64,000 nucleotides of DNA from Ectobius pallidus (Eukaryota > Arthropoda > Insecta > Blattodea > Ectobiidae): NCBI GenBank assembly GCA_964059195.1, contig CAXKWD010000011.1, positions 15,350,978 to 15,414,977 of the forward strand, in the 5' to 3' direction. Position 1 is the stretch's first letter. Each line of letters starts with the position of its first letter. A program made the position numbers and the translations under genes. The notes under the pieces were generated by a model. The model ran no database searches and was not told the DNA's origin. It saw only the letters and a list, made by a program, of their open reading frames with translations. Of this stretch, positions 11,678 through 22,000 are shown in pieces.

Positions 11678-12027
11678 GCGTTGGCTATAGATGTTTTGGC
11701 CCTAAACAAATCCTTAGCTCTATTGGCAATTTTTCTAAGCACACAGTAAAAACATTATAAGAAATTATAGGTACTTAAGAAATTCTACTATTAAAAATGT
11801 AGGTTTTTTGCAGATACCTGTTAAAATGGTTGAAAACAAATCGACAATCAATAGCGTTGGCTATAGATGTTTTGGCCTTAAACAAATTCTTAGCTCTATT
11901 GGCAATTTTTCTAAGTACACAGTAAAAACATTATAAGAAATTATAGGTGCTTAAGAAATTCTACTATTAAAAATTTAGGTTTTTTGCAGATACCTGTTAA
12001 AATGGTTGAAAACAAATCGACAATCAT
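11678..12027. repeat. Tandem duplication, 176-bp unit x2
   Basis: The sequence starting GCGTTGGCTATAGATGTTTT at 11678 begins again at 11854, and the two units match almost base for base as far as AAACAAATCGACAATCA. Only a few substitutions separate them, so the duplication is recent compared with most repeats in this window. No open frame is shared. Confidence 0.92.
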
Positions 12028-12590
12028 TAAAAAAAATAATTTCGTGCTAGAATGGAATGGATGAGAAATTGCTTGAGTTATGGGGGTGGAGGCGCCGGTA
12101 TTCTCTGAATGCCAGAATCGGATTTTATTCCCAGCTCGACCCCGTCCCCAGCGTATGCAATAAACACTCTGCAAACCTGTTGACGAAGCAATGTGAACAT
12201 TATTGATAGAATAAATCAATCGGGTGCATTTTATAATAACTTTATTATTCCTTCCAAGAAAACGGCGTCGTGCCACCGATGCATTCTACGAGTACATCTG
12301 TTGTTATTTCTGCAACTCCAAACTAACAGACGTCATACGTCTGTCAAGCAACGGCATTATTTAGAAGTAATATATCGCGTGAGTTGTCGTTACAATTTTC
12401 AGCCTACAGTAATCGTTCAGATTAGTTATTGAGCCTTAGTATGAAGTTCTGTTCAGTTTTTTTATACTTTATTCTCATTCCATGACTTCTGCTTCCGTTT
12501 CATCTTGTGTATGGAATGCAGGTTTAAGCAAAATTCCACTAATATTATTATTATTATTTTCCTATACGTTTTCTGCACAATACGGGGCCG

Positions 12591-12958
12591 GAGCCTCGAC
12601 GAATAATCGAAAAGACTGTTAAGCGAGAAAGGGGACTTTTAACAAAAATAACTTTTTCCAAAATTTAATTTTTGTTAATATGCGTGTTTTAAAAATGTAC
12701 TAGACATGCAATACAGTCTACAGTACACTACAAACAACACGTGACTGTACTTATGTACTGTAAAATTATTGTTGTTTGAAAAAGTCAGACTCGCTAAACT
12801 GGTATCTGTTTACCTGAACTAATATCTAATACAGAGTTCCTAATAAAAATGTTGTAAAAGTGATAAAACCTTCATCTAGGAGAAGGCCCGACTGGCGGTT
12901 AAGCGAGAAAGACGAGGAATCGGGAGACGGATAATCGAGGTTCTACTGCAATACCAAA
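12591..12958. mobile_element. Decayed Tigger/pogo-like element
   Basis: The right end read inwards is CAGTAGAACCTCGATTATCC, typical of Tigger/pogo-type inverted ends. The left end is a weaker match (GAGCCTCGACGAATAATCG). The motif TTAAGCGAGAAAG appears near both ends (12618 and 12898), as expected for extended inverted repeats of this group read in the same strand. No TA duplication is preserved and no transposase is visible. Related ends occur at 28303/29247 and 40774. Confidence 0.5.
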
Positions 12959-13275
12959 ATTAGTCATTATAAAAAACATTGTTACACAAAGATATATTGA
13001 GTTGGTTGGATTTAGATTTAATTTGATTTGATTTTAAATTATTTCATGATTATGTTAATATTATTCTATTATTCATTGTCTCTGATATGGATTATGTTAG
13101 TATTTCAAATGTGTGAATTTGTAAAATTATACACTTTTTGTGAAATAACATTTAATATTATATGTGTAACGAAAATGCAAATGTATTAATATTTATTATT
13201 ATAAATGATAAAATAAAATATAGAAATGTGTTTTAAATTTACTCTATATGATTGAGTAGCAAAAAAGGCTATAAC

Positions 13276-13340
13276 TAATATATATATATATATAAATAAT
13301 ATATTATATATATATTATTATATATGTGTGTGTGTGTGTT
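13276..13340. repeat. (TA)n followed by (TG)n microsatellite
   Basis: ATATAT blocks to about 13325, then a TGTGTG run to 13340. Simple dinucleotide repeat. Confidence 0.9.
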
Positions 13341-13458
13341 AGGTCAAATCTAACGCGTGTCACACGTTACACGCGAGAGATGCCGAGCTTAAAAGAAATA
13401 CTTAGGAGCAGGCAAGGACTATTTATACTGCTTCTTCTATGTTGGTTAGTAACAAATT

Positions 13459-14202
13459 TAGTTCAAGGCATTTAATGACCATAAAATAGTGGAATAATGC
13501 AAAATAAAAAACGCATTTATGACCTAAAAATAGCAAAAAAGTGACACAAAATTTAAAAAAATGACCTTTAAATTTTTCATTATTACTTATATTTAACTTT
13601 TTCAAAAATTTATGAATTGCTGAAAGCAATTTAACGGATGACAGTGCCTTATATACGAATGTACAATATAAAACACACTTATTTTATTACTGTAAATCTA
13701 TACTACTTGGGCACCCTTAGCACAAAAAAAAAATTCTTTCTGAACCGGCATACACATCAAATTGCCCCTAGCAAATATGACATTTAAAAAGAAAGAAAAA
13801 ATAATTCTTTATTGCTACAAGACAAACTGCTATGGTCTTTAAAATAAACCTTAATTAAGATGAACTATGAACACTCGGCGGAGATTCTCAAGTAAAACCG
13901 ATTGTCTGTTGTCTGAAAGTAACTATTTGTACATGGAGAAGCTCCTCTCTACCTCCACTGAAACACCGCCAAAAATGCCAAAAAATACCTAAAAAATACC
14001 TAAAATTCCCCCAAAATGACTTAACTCTTGAAAATTACGAAAAATGCAAAATAAAGCAAAACAAAAAACAAAAAACAAAAACAAAAAAACAAAAAATTGC
14101 CCGTATTTAATCAATTATTTCATGATACACATTTATAAATATTCGAGCTATCTTTTAACTTTCATATAAAAAAGATGCAAAATCATGAAACGCCTTGAAC
14201 TA
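13459..14202 (-). mobile_element. hAT element, copy 2, inverted
   Basis: Same family as 6320-7174. The ends are TAGTTCAAGGCATTTAATGA and its inverted partner (...TCATGAAACGCCTTGAACTA). On the minus strand, 13970-13850 reads as the hAT dimerisation motif (VEVERSFSMYK) but is broken by a stop just after MYK and by a frameshift before FIVH. The TTTTAGGTCAT motif is present at 13520-13533 in reverse. The 8-bp target duplication is no longer recognisable. Confidence 0.75.
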
Positions 14203-15830
14203 CTAATAACATAATTACTCTGTTAATGCATTATATGATTGTACAATTACCACCAAGCTACGGCCTAATTGCAGTAAACAAACATAGACATATATACATT
14301 AACAACAGGGTTCATTAATTTATATAATTAGTTTCATTGTTCCAACTGAGTTTTTAGTAATATGCATATACCCCCAGTATCTCAATTGTTGCTCAGCTTG
14401 ATTTGATAAAAGAAGGAACCGACCATGAACAAGACAAATTTTAGCTTTAAAAAGCATCAAACTACTGCATTGAAGAAGTTCAACATCAAATTTTCCTTCT
14501 TCACATGGATTAAAATGATGGGAAGTCTACGGCTTTAAAATACCTTTTAAATTAACACGAGAACATCTGCAATATTACTATTGTGATATTCTATTCCTAT
14601 GTGGAGGATAACGCATTATGGGCAGTCGAATACCTGCAGGGTTATTTTGTTCAAGTTTAGCGTTCTAATAGGCCTATGATCGTAGATAATAATAAGCAGA
14701 CTTTCAGAAAGTTGGAAACTTCAGTGTCACGTTTGCTAAATATTCTGGAATTTTTCTCCTCGGAGAACTGACTTTACGTCGAGAGAAAGTATTGGACATC
14801 TTTGTCACGGTTCATTCAGAAATAACTTTAACCCAAATTGCATAAATATTTTGTACACTATGTAACATTTTATTCTTAACTCCGAACGCCTAGTTCATTA
14901 TAGTTGTAATTGCAATAAACGTCCATTTTGTTTCAGAATAACACATTATCTCGACGTTAGTTCTGCCAGCTTCTTCACGTTGAGAATTCCGGGATCATAA
15001 CCCATTTTCCTCAAGAGATTATAACAAAAATATTAATTTTGTTATATTTCTTGTCTGTATGAATTTAAAAATAAATGTCTTACTCGAATTAAAGGAAAGG
15101 TAATATTATTGAGTAAGAATATCGTTTCATGGAACAGATGTCTACGAGATTATTGCTTCTAGTTTTTACGGCTAACGACTTAGTCTTGTGAGAATTCTTG
15201 ATTTAGTTCTTTACTGCTATCCGGAGCTTAATATAAACGGATGAATTTGAAAGTCACTAATATCTTTAACAGAATTTTTTGAAAATTTAGTTTACTGAAG
15301 GACATAAATAACTTATTTTAAGTCGTTTATACATTAAGCAATAAATCATCAGTATTGTGGTCGGAGGAATAAAACTTAGATATAGATTACAGTTCTTCAA
15401 TATAGTAACAGAACAAGATAAGCGACACAGTAAAATTGTAACTTGCATAATGTCAAGTCATCATACTGAGGGCAATTATATTTTATTTTTCCAGTTTTTC
15501 ACGTATAAAATTAAATTAAAAGAAACGCGTAATTGTCCTAACCTCAACTAAGTTTACTGTATTTATATATCATTGTTTGCCCATTAAAAATTCCAAGTAT
15601 ATAACTATATTTTTATCATAACATTGTTTAGTCTTAGTTAAGTGCTGAAGCAAGTTTACGGAAATAAGATTTATTTTGACTTAGACCTATAGAACCCAAA
15701 GAAACGTGTTGTATTGAGACGATTTCAACCGAGGTACTACTGGATCATAGAGGCACCTGTAGCCATTATGCTAAGTGAGAAAAATTGGAAACTCTTCGTC
15801 ATCCATGGCTTCAAATTTCATTTTCAAAAG
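14203..15830. other. No recognised gene
   Basis: About 1.6 kb of AT-rich DNA with no repeat shared elsewhere in the window that I could see. Frames at 15357-15551 and 15714-15932 are featureless. Confidence 0.5.
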
Positions 15831-15832
15831 AC

Positions 15833-16437
15833 ACTTACTTACTTACTCAATGACAATAGACAATTCCCAAGCAAGCTAAAGGAATATTATCTATTTTATG
15901 GAACCCGGAGGTTCATTGCCGCGCTTACCTGAGCCCACCATTCAACCCTATTCTGTGCTAACTCCATCCAACCATACCTCGCAAATCCTACTTCCCTTAA
16001 ATCTAACCTAATATTGTCCTCCCATCTACGTCTAGGTTTCCCAAGTGAATTTTTTCCTTCGTGTCTCCCAAAAAAATATTTTTGAGATATGTATTTCCTC
16101 CGCCACGCGTGCAACATGTCCAGCCCATTTCATCCTCCGTGATTTAATTACCCTTACTATAGATATATGCATATGGAATCATGTACCACAGATTTATTGT
16201 CTCTGTTGGACATTACATGATAATATTACAGGAGAAAAATTTCTCTGATACCTGGACTTGAACCCAGGACCTTTAGCTATCCGTGCAAATGCTCGTACCA
16301 ACTGAGCTACGCCAGAGTTCAATATTACTCTTACTATATTCGGTGACGAGTACAGGTTATGAAGCTCGTCGTTATGCAGTTTTCTCCAGTCCCCATTTTC
16401 ATCTCTCTTAGGCCCAAATATTAGTTATAAGGCACTT
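15833..16437 (-). mobile_element. LINE-A 3' end, interrupted by a tRNA-like element
   Basis: Minus strand: 3' end of a non-LTR retrotransposon. The preserved ORF2 C-terminus reads KPRRRWEDNIRLDLREVGFA, then WMELAQNRVEWWAQVSAAMN and LRVP, a conserved tail of insect LINE endonuclease/reverse transcriptases. It ends in a tandem CTTA/TAAG tail (15834-15848). The upstream part (16339-16437) reads into the KRDENG...LHNDELHNLYSS region of the same tail. Four more copies lie at 24218-24715, 40209-40525, 56901-57319 and 60632-60925. The short tandem tail suggests an RTE-like clade, though this is not certain. Confidence 0.8.
16162..16323 (-). mobile_element. tRNA-like element E inserted in LINE-A
   Basis: A 162-bp insertion flanked by 15-bp direct repeats ATTACCCTTACTATA (16147-16161) and ATTACTCTTACTATA (16324-16338), one mismatch apart. 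On the minus strand it starts with a tRNA-like head (16243-16317) containing perfect A (TAGCTCAGTTGG) and B (GGTTCAAGTCC) boxes. It continues into the tail 'aatattatcatgtaa...aacagagacaataaatctgtgg'. Removing it restores a continuous LINE-A, as seen at 24490-24520. Confidence 0.9.
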
Positions 16438-16454
16438 AGTGATGATGATGATGA

Positions 16455-16465
16455 TAATAATAATG

Positions 16466-16546
<81 letters not shown>
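16455..16546. repeat. (AAT)n microsatellite
   Basis: About 30 AAT triplets, the longest pure triplet array in the window, preceded by a short GAT run. The poly-Ile frame on the minus strand is an artefact of this array. Confidence 0.95.
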
Positions 16547-16799
16547 GATTTCATTGCCACGCAATTCGGAGAATTTCTCCCTCTCCGCACGTAATTCGTA
16601 AACGGTGACGAGTATGATAGGCCCTCAAGAAGAGTTACAATCCTACGGTTAATATCCATTTTGATGTATGTATTCTTCTTGGAAAATTTTCCTCTTATAT
16701 CTGTATTTTTTAAATACATTTGTTAATTTTCATTTACAGTAATTTGTATTTGCACACGTATAATATAAACGTATACATGTATAAATTATGCACATTTCT

Positions 16800-17005
16800 T
16801 GAGGCGGACTTTGTGAAAGCACAGCAACAGGCACTGAAATGGAACGAGGGATGGGTGGGTGATATTGACCCCAATGCGGATCCCCCGCAGGATGGCAGAG
16901 CATTGTTCTTGACCTTACAAGAGCGAAGCGAACGAGATGATGTAATGTCAGCCTGTCTCACTTCTCACGATTTCTCCATCTCCTGGCATATTCAGATCAG
17001 TTTCG
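16800..17005 (+). CDS. Possible host exon, function unknown
   Basis: A plus-strand frame reads EADFVKAQQQALKWNEGW, then VGDIDPNADPPQDGRA and LFLTLQERSERDDVMSACL. This stretch is more GC-rich and less biased than the AT-rich frames around it, and it looks like soluble acidic protein. A strong acceptor-like CATTTTCATTTACAG-type signal ends at 16739 upstream in the same frame, and GTAAGG at 17006 could be a donor. I do not recognise the protein and no neighbouring exon is evident. It could equally be a chance frame or an unfamiliar transposon fragment. The boundaries are approximate. Confidence 0.25.
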
Positions 17006-17537
17006 TAAGGCCTCACCTCACATTCAAGCTATCACCGGCAGTCTTAGCGGCCTTTCCCTGGACCAGAAGATTTGTATAATCATCAGGAAACCAATATTAA
17101 TCTTCTTCCTACGTCCGTCTACTTTTTTTGACAATATTTTAGAATAAGATTTACTCTTATTGGTCGGGTTCACTGGAAGATATTTACGTCATATACAGTA
17201 TTGTAAGGCAATGTCAGTGGAATTTTTCTTCTAAAATATTTTCATGTAGGCCTAATGCTCAAGAGAAACAATACTCTGTGGTTTCACAAATACAGAAGAA
17301 TAAATTATTATTTCGCAGACATATTACATTCCTTTTTAGAAATTTCCAAATAAGCAATAAATGATCTAACATTCAGGGAAAATGTTGTCTATAATTGAAA
17401 TAAATAAGTTTCAAGAATATGTGTTTTTTTCCTTATTTCAGATAGAATTACCCCTTAAACATGGAAAATAAGATTTACATAATTTATAAAAAAGCTCAAC
17501 CAATTGAGAAAATATCTGTAATTCGCCTGAACGGCGA

Positions 17538-17545
17538 ATAATAAT

Positions 17546-17580
<35 letters not shown>
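17538..17580. repeat. (AAT)n microsatellite
   Basis: About 13 AAT triplets immediately 5' of the LINE-B fragment. Confidence 0.9.
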
Positions 17581-17581
<1 letters not shown>

Positions 17582-17790
17582 GGAGGATATTGCAAACAGA
17601 GAAAAGTTTAGGAAAGCAATATTTGATGGCGAATTTCCAGACAAACCCAAGAAGAAAACGGGAAGTAAATGGACGGAAGAACGGAAACAGCAACATCGCG
17701 AAAGAATGAAGAAGTTTTGGGAAGGCAAGAAGAAAACTGTTTCACACGGACCTAAGCTGGCCTAATCGAAAGGAAAAAAAAAATACTGAA
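17581..17790 (+). mobile_element. LINE-B 3' end, fragment 1
   Basis: The plus strand reads EDIANREKFRKAIFDGEF, then KKKTGSKWTEERKQQHRERM and KKFWEGKKK. This is the extreme C-terminus of an insect LINE ORF2 that I recognise by its KWTEERKxxHxxRMKxxW signature. The same signature occurs in decayed form at 34330-34500 (KKTGTTWTNEWKGAHSQRMK). Only about 60 residues remain, followed by an A-rich tail near 17775. Confidence 0.7.
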
Positions 17791-17982
17791 AATAGCTGTA
17801 ATGTAGAATATGAAATTTATATTTAAAAAAGGATTAGGCCTAATAAAATATTACAGAGACGTCAACATATGTTAACAGGACGTTCAGAAGTCACGAAAAG
17901 AAACAAAAATTAAATTTTATAAGCCGATAGCCGTTTCTGACCTACTGTATGACCGTGAATATTGGGTAATGAACTAAAATTA

Positions 17983-18442
17983 GTCCGCCGCTGTGGCTCA
18001 GGGGATGCGTTCAATCCTCTCACGCAGCGGGCCCGGGTTCGATTCCTGGTCGGGACAAGTTACCTAGGTGAGGTTTTTTCCGAGGTTTTCCCTCACCTTT
18101 GAGATAAATGTCGGGTAACTTTAGGCCCTTGTGGTCCCCGGATATCATCTGGCCGTCATTATCATCTTCATCCCCATCCTCGCCTTGTTCTGAGTGAGTG
18201 TGTGTGTGGATGTTGTGTATCGTCCTATGTGTTCGTGTTGTCTCGGAGGTGGCCCCGGCATTGGGCTGATCACTCATCCGGGGAGGCCCTCCATGTCCTT
18301 GTCTGGTCAAAAAAGTATGTATGTGATCCAAAGATAATCCCTCTCCCGACAGGTCGCGGCCCTGTAAGGCCCGGGCGGCTTGGGTCGCTTAAATCCTAAA
18401 AAAGGGAGAGGTAAAACTAAGAGAAAGAAAGAAAGAAAGAAA
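17983..18442 (+). mobile_element. SINE-C, complete, with target-site duplication
   Basis: A long (460 bp) tRNA-derived SINE. The head has A-box-like TGTGGCTCAGGGG (about 17990-18002) and a perfect B box GGTTCGATTCC (18035-18046), so it carries its own polymerase III promoter. It ends in a GAAA tandem tail (18420-18442). Flanking 12-bp direct repeats GAACTAAAATTA occur at 17971-17982 and 18443-18454. Other copies: one split copy at 19078-19150 plus 20341-20655 (-), one at 60974-61385 (+), and a head fragment at 61474-61530 (-). Confidence 0.9.
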
Positions 18443-18454
18443 GAACTAAAATTA

Positions 18455-19077
18455 TTTTAATGATGTTCAAGATGCTGAAATAGAGTTTTTAACATCCGTC
18501 AAAGGTTCTACGAGAAATAACAAAATAAGCATGGAACAATTTACAGAGGAATTGAACATTATTTCGATAGATACTCAAATAAAATAATATAAGCAAAACT
18601 TAAAAAGCACCTTGAACGTGTAGAGAAAATCGGGATTTAAAAAATGGGGTATAAGTCGGTGAGGTAAAAGTGATCGATAGGCCTAATTGTTGGAAGGGAG
18701 AAGAAGAAAATAGACACCTAAAGTGAAGAAAACAATAATTTCGTCTATGAAATAATCGAATAGGAAATAGTTATGTTGCATTATGAACGAAAAATAACAC
18801 TGGATAACAAACTTTAACATTTTTTTTTTTTCTTTTACGGAAACGAAATTAATGAAATACAATGTAACTTACTTGTTTGTGCTGAATAAAATTGTCTGTA
18901 GTCTAGTTTTCTTGTAATATAGAAACCACGCCACAATTCGCGGAAACAAAGTGCAGTTGTGAGTGCAGAAAATGTATCCTTAGTGACACGTTGCAACCCA
19001 TTTCATAATAAGCCACTGATATGACTATTATCAATATTCTATCTATCTTGACCTTAGTTTTAACCTCCAATCTAGGG
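18455..19077. other. No recognised gene
   Basis: AT-rich DNA with one TAGGCCTA near 18678 and a short T run at 18820-18830. Nothing else stands out. Confidence 0.5.
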
Positions 19078-19150
19078 AGATTAAAGCTACTCACGCCGCC
19101 CGGGCCTTAGGCCTACAGGGCCGCAACCTGTCGGGAGAGGGATTATCTAT
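19078..19150 (-). mobile_element. SINE-C, 3' portion of a split copy
   Basis: Minus strand reads 'agataatccctctcccgacaggttgcggccctgta...cccgggcggc', equal to 18330-18390 of the complete SINE-C. Its 5' portion lies at 20341-20655, with LINE-C in between, so this is one SINE cut in two. Confidence 0.85.
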
Positions 19151-20340
19151 GGTATGGTATGGTATGGTAAGGTGCATCTTTATTCTTATATACATGTTAG
19201 ATACATTATCCATAGAATAAATCCAGCGCACGGGCCTAGACGGCCGTTCGTGCTTTTGCTATGCACAAGACAAAAACAAACAAAAGAAGAGAAAAGTAAC
19301 ATTAATAATACAAAACAATATAATACTATAACTTACATAATAATGCTATATAAAGATGAAGAAAAGAAAGAAGACAAAAAGTTGTATATGACAATAATAA
19401 TACAATAGTAATACAATATAACACCTAATAATACATAGACAAAGATTACTCCCCCTGCCCCTCCCTCCCATCCTTTTCTACCCTGAGCTGTCGGACTTTA
19501 GACATGAATTTACCCACCCCTTCAGAAAATTTTGTGTCACTCAACAGCTCGAATATGGCCATATGACCTCTTCTAGAGACAACAAAAGAGTCTGGCAGAT
19601 ATCGTTGCCTAAGTATCTCAGTGACTTCACATTCCGAGAGAATATGCTGTGCTGTCTCATCCTTGTCACATAGTGGACATATTCTGGTTCCTTCTGCATT
19701 GACGCGTTTCAGCGATTTCCAGGCTCCTAGACGAAACCAGGCTAAACCCGTCCTGCTTTCAGCGCTCCCCTCATATAGATATCTTTCTGTTCCCCAGTTG
19801 GTTCTAATCATTGATTGGATCTCCAGAGCAACCTTGTCCCTACATTCCCCTTCCGTTATTTGCCTGTCAATATCTCTTAGACGATTCCTGACTTTCCGCC
19901 AAACATTTCGTTTGTTCCTCCTGCCTCTTTCGTTTATAAATCCCATGCCTATTTCTTCCAAGCCTCTGCGTATTCTTCCCGCCCACGTTATTTGGCCTCT
20001 CAACTTCAGCTGTTCCCTATAACATATTGCCCTGATAAGAGATTGATCTCCATGCATAATCTTCAGGTAGTATTTGAGTGCCTTTATCCTGCAATCTATT
20101 GATACCCTGTGGCTCCCAAATTCCCATAGAATGCCACTATTAGCCGTTCCTTTCCCCACCCCCACTATCTGTTTCAAGAAACCACTTTGCACTTGGTTAA
20201 GTTTTTCTGTTCGTTCCCACCCCCAAATCTCTGCCCCGTATGTAATTGTTGATTTGACTACTGCGTTATACACCGTATCTAACAAGTTGAGAGAGATTTC
20301 CGGAATTTTGTTGCGTATCTTCAGCGTCTCCATAGCTTTG
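19151..20340 (-). mobile_element. LINE-C, 5'-truncated, inserted in SINE-C
   Basis: About 1.19 kb non-LTR retrotransposon 3' end on the minus strand, with the longest coding remnant in the window (19446-20345). The 3' UTR ends in a tandem ATACC tail (19151-19173, plus-strand TATGG repeats). It sits between the two halves of a minus-strand SINE-C. Truncation falls after the reverse-transcriptase catalytic domain, which is absent. No long target duplication is clear at the junctions. Confidence 0.85.
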
Positions 20341-20345
20341 ATCAC
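19446..20345 (-). pseudogene. LINE-C ORF2 C-terminal fragment (reverse transcriptase tail)
   Basis: An uninterrupted ~299-residue frame, the longest in the window. Residues 24-43 (TVYNAVVKSTITYGAEIWGW) match the post-catalytic thumb segment of LINE reverse transcriptases (pattern L...YxxxxxSxxxYGxExW). Residues 223-239 form a Cys-x2-Cys-x7-His-x4-Cys knuckle (CPLCDKDETAQHILSEC), common at the C-terminus of R1/I/LOA-like ORF2 proteins. The endonuclease domain and the FADD-type polymerase core are missing, so it cannot be active. The first two codons come from the SINE-C junction, and LINE sequence starts at about residue 3. Its intact frame points to a fairly recent insertion. Clade is not certain. 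Confidence 0.85.
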
Positions 20346-20655
20346 ATACAGACGAGAACATGGAGGGCCTTCCCGGATGAGCGATCAGCCCAATGCCGGC
20401 GCCACCTCCGAGACAACACAAACACATGGGACGAGACACACCATTCACACACACACTAACTCCGAACAAGGCGAGGATGGGATGAAGATGATAATGACGG
20501 CCAGATGATATCCGGGGACCACAAGGGCCTAAAGTTACCCGACATTTGTCTCACAGGTGAAGAAAAACCCCGGATTAAAGATAACTTGTCCCGACGAGGA
20601 TTTGAACCGGGCCCGCTTCGTTAAAGGTGCGAACGCATCCCCTACGCTAAATTAT
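20341..20655 (-). mobile_element. SINE-C, 5' portion of a split copy
   Basis: Minus strand runs from the tRNA-like head ('tagcgtaggggatgcgttcgcacc', with a near-B-box GGTTCAAATCC at about 20600-20610) through the SINE-C body to '...ccctccatgttctcgtctgtatgtgatc'. It then breaks where LINE-C begins. A 14-bp deletion relative to 18300-18320 lies just before the break. Confidence 0.85.
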
Positions 20656-21855
20656 TCCCAGGCAGAATTTTTCTTTCTTGGCAGACATCCATCAGAATGT
20701 TCATCTGAAAAATTTATCTGACCTGAAGTCTATGAAAACATCTTCCTTAATTAAAACACCTACTCAGTACCTTAAGACAATTTTAGCCGTTGTTTGATTT
20801 AGAAATCATAAGAGTAAGTAACTGATTGCTCGTCCATCACAAACCAATGCTTTTGTGAACTTTTTAATCAGTCCTAGTTTGGTATGCAGAGGAGGGAGCA
20901 AAATTTAATAGATTCAAGCAATAGCTGCTATGTTATGTTTTGATCCCTGAGTCAAAAGTTTGTTGAAGAGGCCAGTCTCTCATCTTGTAATGCAAAGCCC
21001 TAATACGGCTATCCCATTCACAAGAGAAACTGTAACTTCTGTAATACTGTGTATACCTCTGTTCAAGACTAAATAGGACCATACATATGTTTAAATCGAA
21101 TCATAATTGTCACTTAAATCTATCTTAATTTATGCAGAAAATGTAGGCCTATTTCAGGTTTTATGTATTTTTCATAGGCATTGCAACCTAACTGGAATTC
21201 AGTAATAATCCAGCTTTTAAGATTAAAATTGGACGAACCTAAACAAAAACAGAGTGCATTTTTCTGCTGTGTGTTTAATATTTATGGTTTCCATTAAGTC
21301 TAGTAAATGTTCCAGAATAATGTATATTTTATTTTTAAAAATGTTCCAAAAACACAGCAACCTAGAGTGAGAAATAGTAAAATGCAACAATATTTTTAAA
21401 ACGAATAAACCAGGCAGTGTCTGTTTACTGAAAACCAGATCAAAGCGACCGTTTTTAATGTTATATTTATGATGAGTAGCATTAAATCAATAAAAAATAA
21501 TTGATTTCAATTCCGAAACATTTTGGCTGTTGTCTACTGTAATTAATCGATTAATTAGGAAAGAATCGAACCTGTAACACATGCAGTCAATACCGTACGC
21601 ATCAAGTATATCGCGGCCACGAGATGTAATTTGTTGTGTTTTCATTTCCGCCGTGATGGTGCTATAAACATTGTGAATAGGGATGGGCGGCTCACCATTA
21701 CGTATATCCGGAACTGCACCGCGAAAACAGTTATAACTACAATACATAACATTTCCCTATTTTCAGGTCAAGGAAAAGACGTGATGCTAAAAATCCAGTC
21801 AACAAAGAAGAAGTTTGGTATGGTAAGAAAGCATGCATCGTAGGTCTAGCGATGT
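20656..21855. other. No recognised gene
   Basis: AT-rich DNA. A tRNA-like GAATCGAACC motif near 21564-21573 could be the B box of a decayed SINE but has no partner A box that I can defend. Confidence 0.45.
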
Positions 21856-21857
21856 TA

Positions 21858-21904
<47 letters not shown>

Positions 21905-22000
21905 TATTATTATTATTATAAACAATAATAATAATATTATTATTATTATTATAAACAATAATAATAATATTATTATTATTATAAACAATAATAATATCAA
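21856..22000. repeat. Compound (AAT)n/(ATT)n repeat with palindromic subunits
   Basis: Starts as about 15 AAT triplets, then switches strand sense to ATT and repeats an ATTATT...ATAAACAATAATAATA unit three times (AAAC at about 21920, 21953 and 21983). Each unit is self-complementary, so the array can fold on itself. Confidence 0.9.

Noticed and set aside
18020..18331. Open frame on the minus strand rich in His and Asp
   Set aside because: It lies wholly inside SINE-C; the same peptide pattern recurs at 20266-20508 and 61074-61265 because the SINE is repeated.
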